DNA of 26,405 nucleotides from JAVBQG01 sp031549185 (GTDB lineage Bacteria > Synergistota > Synergistia > Synergistales > Synergistaceae): positions 1 to 26,405 of the forward strand of contig JAVBQG010000049.1 in assembly GCA_031549185.1 (NCBI GenBank). Direction: 5' to 3'. The number at the start of each line of letters is the position of its first letter. The first letter of the stretch is position 1. This document shows, in pieces, positions 22,445-26,405 of this stretch. A program made the translations under genes and the position numbers. The notes beneath the pieces are model-generated. The model was not told the DNA's origin, ran no database searches, and was given only the letters and a program-made list of their open reading frames with translations.

Positions 22445-22960
22445 ATGGAGTCGGTGAGGGGCAAAAAGATTAAAACGGTTCGCTCGTTCGAGCCGCTTGT
22501 GGGCGACGATCCGAGGATCTTGATCCTCGGTACGATGCCGAGCGTGGAGTCGTTGAAACAGGGCGAATATTATGCGAACCCGCGCAACCATTTCTGGCGG
22601 CTCATTGCTGGTGTGCTCGGTGTGGCACTGCCGACGGACTACGAGGCTAAAACTGCGCTGCTCGAAGAGCATAAGATCGCACTGTGGGATTCCGCCGCGA
22701 CCTGCGTGCGCCCCGGTTCGCTCGACAAGGACATCGCGGACGCGACGCCCAACGACATCAACGCGTTTCTTGACCAACATCCAACGATTGTTTCCATCTG
22801 TTTCAATGGCACGAAGTCGCAAAAAATTTTTCTGCGCTATTTCGAGAAACGCGAAGGCAAACAATATCTCCTGCTCCCCTCGTCGAGCCCGATACCGCAG
22901 AGAAGCATCAGAACCTTCGAGGACAAACTTGCCAAATGGCGGGAGTTGTTGGGAGAATAA
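22445..22960 (+). CDS. DNA-deoxyinosine (hypoxanthine) glycosylase, UDG superfamily family 6
   Basis: 171 residues from ATG 22445, after GAGAGAGGTG. Family signs: ILILGTMPSVESLKQGEYYA (motif A region), then NPRNHFWRLIAGVL, the stretch ALWDSAATCVRPGSLDKDI, the strand ISICFNGTKSQ-type block (VSICFNGTKSQ), and LLPSSSPIP near the end. These enzymes cut hypoxanthine (deaminated adenine) and sometimes uracil from DNA as the first step of base excision repair in the cytoplasm. It is the third gene of the UPF0173-FkbM operon, 24 bases after the FkbM stop. A hairpin at 23064-23107 ends the unit. Confidence 0.87.
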   Translation: MESVRGKKIKTVRSFEPLVGDDPRILILGTMPSVESLKQGEYYANPRNHFWRLIAGVLGVALPTDYEAKTALLEEHKIALWDSAATCVRPGSLDKDIADATPNDINAFLDQHPTIVSICFNGTKSQKIFLRYFEKREGKQYLLLPSSSPIPQRSIRTFEDKLAKWRELLGE

Positions 22961-23063
22961 AATTCGGATTCTAAAACATTATGCTTATGAATAACCGGCA
23001 ATCCGACGCAGCGGTGCGGACAGGAGATATGAGCTGGCACTGGAATAATGCGAGCACAAAAGC

Positions 23064-23107
23064 GAAGAGGAGAATTTCGGCGGGGTTAGGGCGAAATTCT
23101 CCTCTTC
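23064..23107. terminator. Two-way terminator between convergent operons
   Basis: Perfect 16-base stem (23064-23079 with 23092-23107) of GAAGAGGAGAATTTCG and its complement, 12-base loop. The minus-strand side runs into GCTTTTG, the plus side into TTCTATCC. It lies between the glycosylase and the serine dehydratase; the rest of 22961-23208 shows nothing else. Confidence 0.8.
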
Positions 23108-23208
23108 TTCTATCCGGTTGCATCGACTCTTCTCTGGTTTGAATCCGGCTCTGCTGTCTCTGCCTCGCTCTTCTCGATCTGTGATCTGTCGATGGCAGGT
23201 GATATGCG

Positions 23209-24795
23209 TTATTTCTTTTTCTCCAGTCTCTCTCTGATCTCCAGCGACATCTGCGTCTTTCCGAGGCCGCCGAAGGTGCAGCGCAGCTCCAGCGGCAACT
23301 TGGTGCCGATGTCGAGCATTGCCAGGATCGTCTGCTCCAGCGGGATGACCCTGTCGTAGCCGGCCAGGGCCATGTTGGCGCTGGCGATGGCGTTGGTGCC
23401 GCCCATGACGTTCTTGCCCAGACAGGGAACCTCCACCCGGTTGGCGACCGGGTCGCAGGCGAGCCCCGTGATGTTCTGCAGGGCGATCGAGGCCGCGTCG
23501 AGGCACTGCGCCACCGAGCCGCCCATCATCTGCGCCACGCCCGCCGCCGCCATGCCCGAGCCCGCGCCGCACTCGACCTGGCAGCCCGCGACCTCCGCCG
23601 CGAAGGTGGCGAGCTCGGCGATGAAGACGCCGACGATGCCCGCGGCCAGCATGCCCTTCACGATCTCGTCCTGCGAGAGGCCCAGCGTCCTGCCGACGCC
23701 GAGGACGGTCCCCGGCAGGCAGCCGCAGGAGCCGGCGGTGGGCGCGGCCACGATGACGCCCATGGCGCTCTTCACCTCCATGACTGCGGTGATGAACTTG
23801 ATTGTCGTGTTGAGCACGTCGCAGGGAACCAACTGGCCCTTCGTGTTGCCCTCGTCGATCTTGAAGGCCTGGGGGCCTAAGATGCGGTCCTCGTAGGCCG
23901 TGCCGCGCAGTCCCTCGGCGACGGCGTTCTCCATGATCGCCACGATGCCACGCATCTTTTCGAAGGCCTCGTCCGGCGAGGTGCCGCCTCTGGCTGCTTC
24001 GTAACGGGCGGCGAACTCCCAGAGTGCGCGCGGTTCGCTCTTCGCGAGCGCCGCCAGCTCCTCCGGCCTGCGGAAGGGCACCGTGCAGCCCGCGCGCGAG
24101 TGCGTCGGCAGAATCGGTTCCAACTGGACGACGTCGAGAACGCCCGGCAACGTCCGCAGCGGTTCCGTGATCGGCGCGTCGGGCTTCGCCGCGAACTTCA
24201 GCGCCACGAGAATTTTGCCCGACTTGTCCGCCGCGTGTTGTACATCGATGAAGTCGAAACCGGAACAGATCTCCTTGACTTTCGCGACGAGTTCGTCTGC
24301 GGAGTGAGCCGTGGCGTCCGCCGTGACGAGCAGCTCGTAGAAGTCGCCCTCGATGCGCACGTCGAAGCCGTCGAACTTCTGCATCTCGATCATGCCACCG
24401 CCGACGGAGATCGCCTCCCAGTCGTGGGAGACGCCGTTCCTGCCGGTGGCCGCGATCCGGTAGTGGTTGGGGTGGGTTGCGCCGTAGTCGAGCACGCGGA
24501 AGCGGACGTCGACGCCCGCCTCCTTCGCCAGCCGCTCCGCGTCCGGCACGGTGGGGTCCGTCATCTCGATGCCCATGATGCCGCTCACGAAGCCCATGTC
24601 GGTGCCGTGCCCGTCGTGCGACTCCGCCAGCGATCCGTTCACGTCGAAGTCGACCAGAACCCTGCTCGCGTCGCCTCCCAGCGACTGCCGGACGATGGCC
24701 GCGATGCGCGAAGCGCCCGCCACGTGCGAACTGGAGGGCCCGCGCATGACCGGCCCGATGACGTCGTTGAAAATACTCGAGGGAAGCTTATCCAT
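23209..24795 (-). CDS. sdaA: L-serine dehydratase (ammonia-lyase), Fe-S type, fused beta and alpha parts
   Basis: 528 residues from ATG 24795 after AAAGGAGA. Converts L-serine to pyruvate and ammonia using a [4Fe-4S] cluster. The beta part (about 1-150) begins with SIFNDVIGPVMRGPSSSHVA; a region of about 70 residues (153-228, strands YELLVTAD, KILVALKF and VVQLEP) looks like an ACT domain; the alpha part (about 270-528) has PTAGSCGCLPG, GCQVECGAGSGMAAAG and CDPVANRVEVPC. The cluster cysteines are C405, C447 and C458, with the 42 and 11 spacings of characterised enzymes. The order corresponds to the two-subunit type (SdaAB with ACT, then SdaAA) joined into one chain. It is last in an operon with the racemase and TRAP genes, 12 bases from the racemase stop. 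Confidence 0.92.
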   Translation of the reverse strand: MDKLPSSIFNDVIGPVMRGPSSSHVAGASRIAAIVRQSLGGDASRVLVDFDVNGSLAESHDGHGTDMGFVSGIMGIEMTDPTVPDAERLAKEAGVDVRFRVLDYGATHPNHYRIAATGRNGVSHDWEAISVGGGMIEMQKFDGFDVRIEGDFYELLVTADATAHSADELVAKVKEICSGFDFIDVQHAADKSGKILVALKFAAKPDAPITEPLRTLPGVLDVVQLEPILPTHSRAGCTVPFRRPEELAALAKSEPRALWEFAARYEAARGGTSPDEAFEKMRGIVAIMENAVAEGLRGTAYEDRILGPQAFKIDEGNTKGQLVPCDVLNTTIKFITAVMEVKSAMGVIVAAPTAGSCGCLPGTVLGVGRTLGLSQDEIVKGMLAAGIVGVFIAELATFAAEVAGCQVECGAGSGMAAAGVAQMMGGSVAQCLDAASIALQNITGLACDPVANRVEVPCLGKNVMGGTNAIASANMALAGYDRVIPLEQTILAMLDIGTKLPLELRCTFGGLGKTQMSLEIRERLEKKK

Positions 24796-24807
24796 TGGCA
24801 GTCTCCT

Positions 24808-25818
24808 TTACCAGCTCGTAAATCCGTTTTTCAGGCGGTCGTTCCGCTCCACCACGAGGTGGTTGAAGCCCGTGATGTGGACGTCGCGGCAGGACACTTT
24901 CGGAATGATCGCCGGGTAATCCCCCGCCTTCGTCTCGCGCAACGCCCTGCCGCAGAAGACGCCTCCGTAGACGCTCTTCTGATAGAAGGCCTCGTCTATC
25001 CCGATAAGGCCGCGGAAGTACCGCTGCGCAATCCGCGTCGAGGTACCGGTGCCGCAGGGCGAGATGTCCGCCTGCGCGTCGCCGAAGATGCACTGGCCCG
25101 TGTATTCGCCGTTCGCGTTCGGCTTATTGTCGCAGAAGAGGAGTTGATCCATGTAATTGACGTCGGGATTGTACGGGTGTTCGATGCTGACGGCCCGGTT
25201 CGCGGCTGCCAGGATGACCTTGCTGAGCTCTCGAAGCTCGCCCATGCCGGCGGCCGTGATCTCTCTGCCGACCGAGTCGATGTCCACGAGCGTGAAAAAA
25301 TTCCCTCCGTAACCGATGTCGACTGTGACCTCGCCGATGCCGGGCACGTCGATCGCGAGGTCTCTGCGATAGAGGAAGGCGGGCACGTTTTCGAGCGAGA
25401 TGTTCGCTATTTCACCGTCCTCCATTTCGACAAAGACCGTCACGATGCCGGTCGGCGTCTCGAGGCGGATCTCGGTCTGCGGCTCCGCGCGGGGGATCAT
25501 GCCGGTCTCGACCAGCACCTTCGCCACGGAGAGCGTTCCCGCGCCGCACATCGGCTGATAGGTGAGCGCGTCGATGTAGAAGAGGCCATAGTCTGCCTCC
25601 GGTGAACAGGGTTCCGTGAGGATCGCGCCCACGAGCGAGGCGAAGCCCCGCGGTTGCTGCATAATACAGGTACGGATCCAGTCGTGGTGCGCTCTCATAT
25701 ACTCCATCTTCTGCGTGATCGTGTTTCCTCTGAGCGGTGGAATACCGCCGGTCACGACGCGTATCGGCGTGCCGGTCGTATGGGCGTCCACCACAAAGAT
25801 CGACTGTGTCTGTCGCAT
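24808..25818 (-). CDS. Proline racemase/4-hydroxyproline epimerase family enzyme
   Basis: 336 residues from ATG 25818, preceded by AAAGGAGCG. The fold uses two cysteines that swap a proton on opposite faces of a (hydroxy)proline: C91 in PMCGAGT and C255 in DISPCGTGTS. Both are present, so it should racemise or epimerise rather than dehydrate (the dehydratase branch has Thr at the first site). The usual histidine right after MCG is alanine here (A93), an unusual change next to the catalytic cysteine that may shift substrate choice. DAHTTGTPIRVVTGG at the N-terminus and DVHITG near the end are typical. Genomic context is strong: a TRAP transporter upstream and serine dehydratase downstream on one strand point to catabolism of an imported imino or amino acid. 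I cannot tell proline racemase from hydroxyproline 2-epimerase. Confidence 0.88.
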   Translation of the reverse strand: MRQTQSIFVVDAHTTGTPIRVVTGGIPPLRGNTITQKMEYMRAHHDWIRTCIMQQPRGFASLVGAILTEPCSPEADYGLFYIDALTYQPMCGAGTLSVAKVLVETGMIPRAEPQTEIRLETPTGIVTVFVEMEDGEIANISLENVPAFLYRRDLAIDVPGIGEVTVDIGYGGNFFTLVDIDSVGREITAAGMGELRELSKVILAAANRAVSIEHPYNPDVNYMDQLLFCDNKPNANGEYTGQCIFGDAQADISPCGTGTSTRIAQRYFRGLIGIDEAFYQKSVYGGVFCGRALRETKAGDYPAIIPKVSCRDVHITGFNHLVVERNDRLKNGFTSW

Positions 25819-25830
25819 ATCCGCGCTCCT

Positions 25831-26405
25831 TTATCTGAAGAGCTCGCGCAGGTTCAGCAGCGCCAGCGAGACCCAGGGGACGTAGGTGACAAGCATGAGC
25901 ACGGCGATGACCGTCGCCAGAAAGGGCAGCGCCGCCTTGGAGACCTTTTCGAAGGATACTTTTCCGATGTTGACGGCGGAGAAGAGGCATACGCCGACCG
26001 GCGGCGTCGCCAGCCCGATGGTGAGGTTCAGGCAGATCATGACGCCGGCGTGAACCGGGTTGATCCCCATCTTCAACATGGCGGGCGCCAGAATGGGTCC
26101 CACGAGCATGATCGCCGGCGCGCTGTCCATGAACATGCCGACGACGAGGAGAGCGAGGTTGATGAGCAGAAGTTTCACCCATATCCCCACGTTCATGGCG
26201 AGCATGAACTCGGTGAGTTTGAAGGCGACCCGTTCGTTCGTCAAAACCCACCCGAAGGCGTAGCAGGTGCCGACCAGCAGCATGACCGAGCCGCTGTCGA
26301 TCGCGCTTTCCAGAAGGATGCGCGGCATCTGCTTCCATGTGATCGTCTTGAAGATGAACATGGAGAGGATGAAGGCGTACAGCGCCGCCATCGCCGAGGC
26401 CTCGG
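25831..26405 (-). CDS. dctM: TRAP transporter large membrane subunit (DctM), C-terminal part
   Basis: The gene runs off the right edge; about 190 C-terminal residues are visible, starting EASAMAALYAF. Several hydrophobic helices and the DctM stretches VGMFMDSAPAIMLVGPILAP and LTIGLATPPVGVCLF identify it. The subunit forms the sodium-coupled channel of a periplasmic-binding-protein-dependent importer for organic or amino acids. Its stop is 12 bases before the racemase start, so it leads or belongs to the same operon; the binding protein and small subunit would be further right. Its substrate is probably that of the racemase, by context only. Confidence 0.92.
   Translation of the reverse strand, partial: EASAMAALYAFILSMFIFKTITWKQMPRILLESAIDSGSVMLLVGTCYAFGWVLTNERVAFKLTEFMLAMNVGIWVKLLLINLALLVVGMFMDSAPAIMLVGPILAPAMLKMGINPVHAGVMICLNLTIGLATPPVGVCLFSAVNIGKVSFEKVSKAALPFLATVIAVLMLVTYVPWVSLALLNLRELFR

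Noticed and set aside
24100..25605. 501-codon plus-strand frame
   Set aside because: Antisense of the serine dehydratase and racemase genes, no domain seen and no ribosome site.

Overview
This is a GC-rich bacterial chromosome segment. It carries parts of IlvD and a TRAP transporter at its ends, three membrane chemoreceptors, a LarA-family racemase, an Fe-S L-serine dehydratase and a proline-racemase-family enzyme. This fits a motile, amino-acid-using anaerobe, possibly of the Synergistota; that placement is an inference from gene content and style and was not tested. No rRNA, tRNA, CRISPR array, phage or transposase gene was found.

Layout. 1-2100: the C-terminal part of an IlvD-type dehydratase (+) converges on an exported DUF3298 protein (-), with a palindromic repeat between them. 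2290-7040: two tandem chemoreceptors of exactly 730 residues each, each followed by a hairpin terminator. 7100-10130: a small membrane protein, a frameshifted minus-strand gene, a SWIM zinc-finger protein and the wreck of a Phd/VapC-type toxin-antitoxin pair. 10098-12010: a GNAT acetyltransferase (-), an intact AT-richer RelE/ParE-type toxin-antitoxin pair, a J-like protein without the HPD motif, and a possible 23-residue ORF. 12020-14690: an MFS transporter (-), a gene-poor stretch with traces of decayed coding sequence, and a DMT/EamA transporter (+) with a very good promoter. 14807-17013: a third chemoreceptor with a complete amino-acid-binding motif, followed by an inverted pair of palindromic repeats. 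17052-19756 (-): a likely operon Sir2 - DUF1638 - LarA. 19949-20623 (-): an exported SagB/ThcOx-like nitroreductase. 20781-22960 (+): an operon of UPF0173 metal hydrolase - FkbM methyltransferase - hypoxanthine-type DNA glycosylase. 23209-26405 (-): an operon of TRAP DctM subunit - proline-racemase-family enzyme - fused L-serine dehydratase.

How the parts may work together. The last operon looks like an uptake-epimerisation-deamination route for an imino or amino acid, and the third chemoreceptor could sense amino acids. Sir2, DUF1638 and LarA are packed as if co-expressed; LarA needs a nicotinate-derived nickel cofactor and Sir2 uses NAD, but a functional link is only a suggestion.

The most unusual non-genic signal is a family of short REP-like palindromes (four copies, in two inverted pairs or singly) at 3' gene ends. 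Their arms change together so that base pairing is kept, and one pair has become the coding sequence for the C-terminus of the DUF1638 protein.
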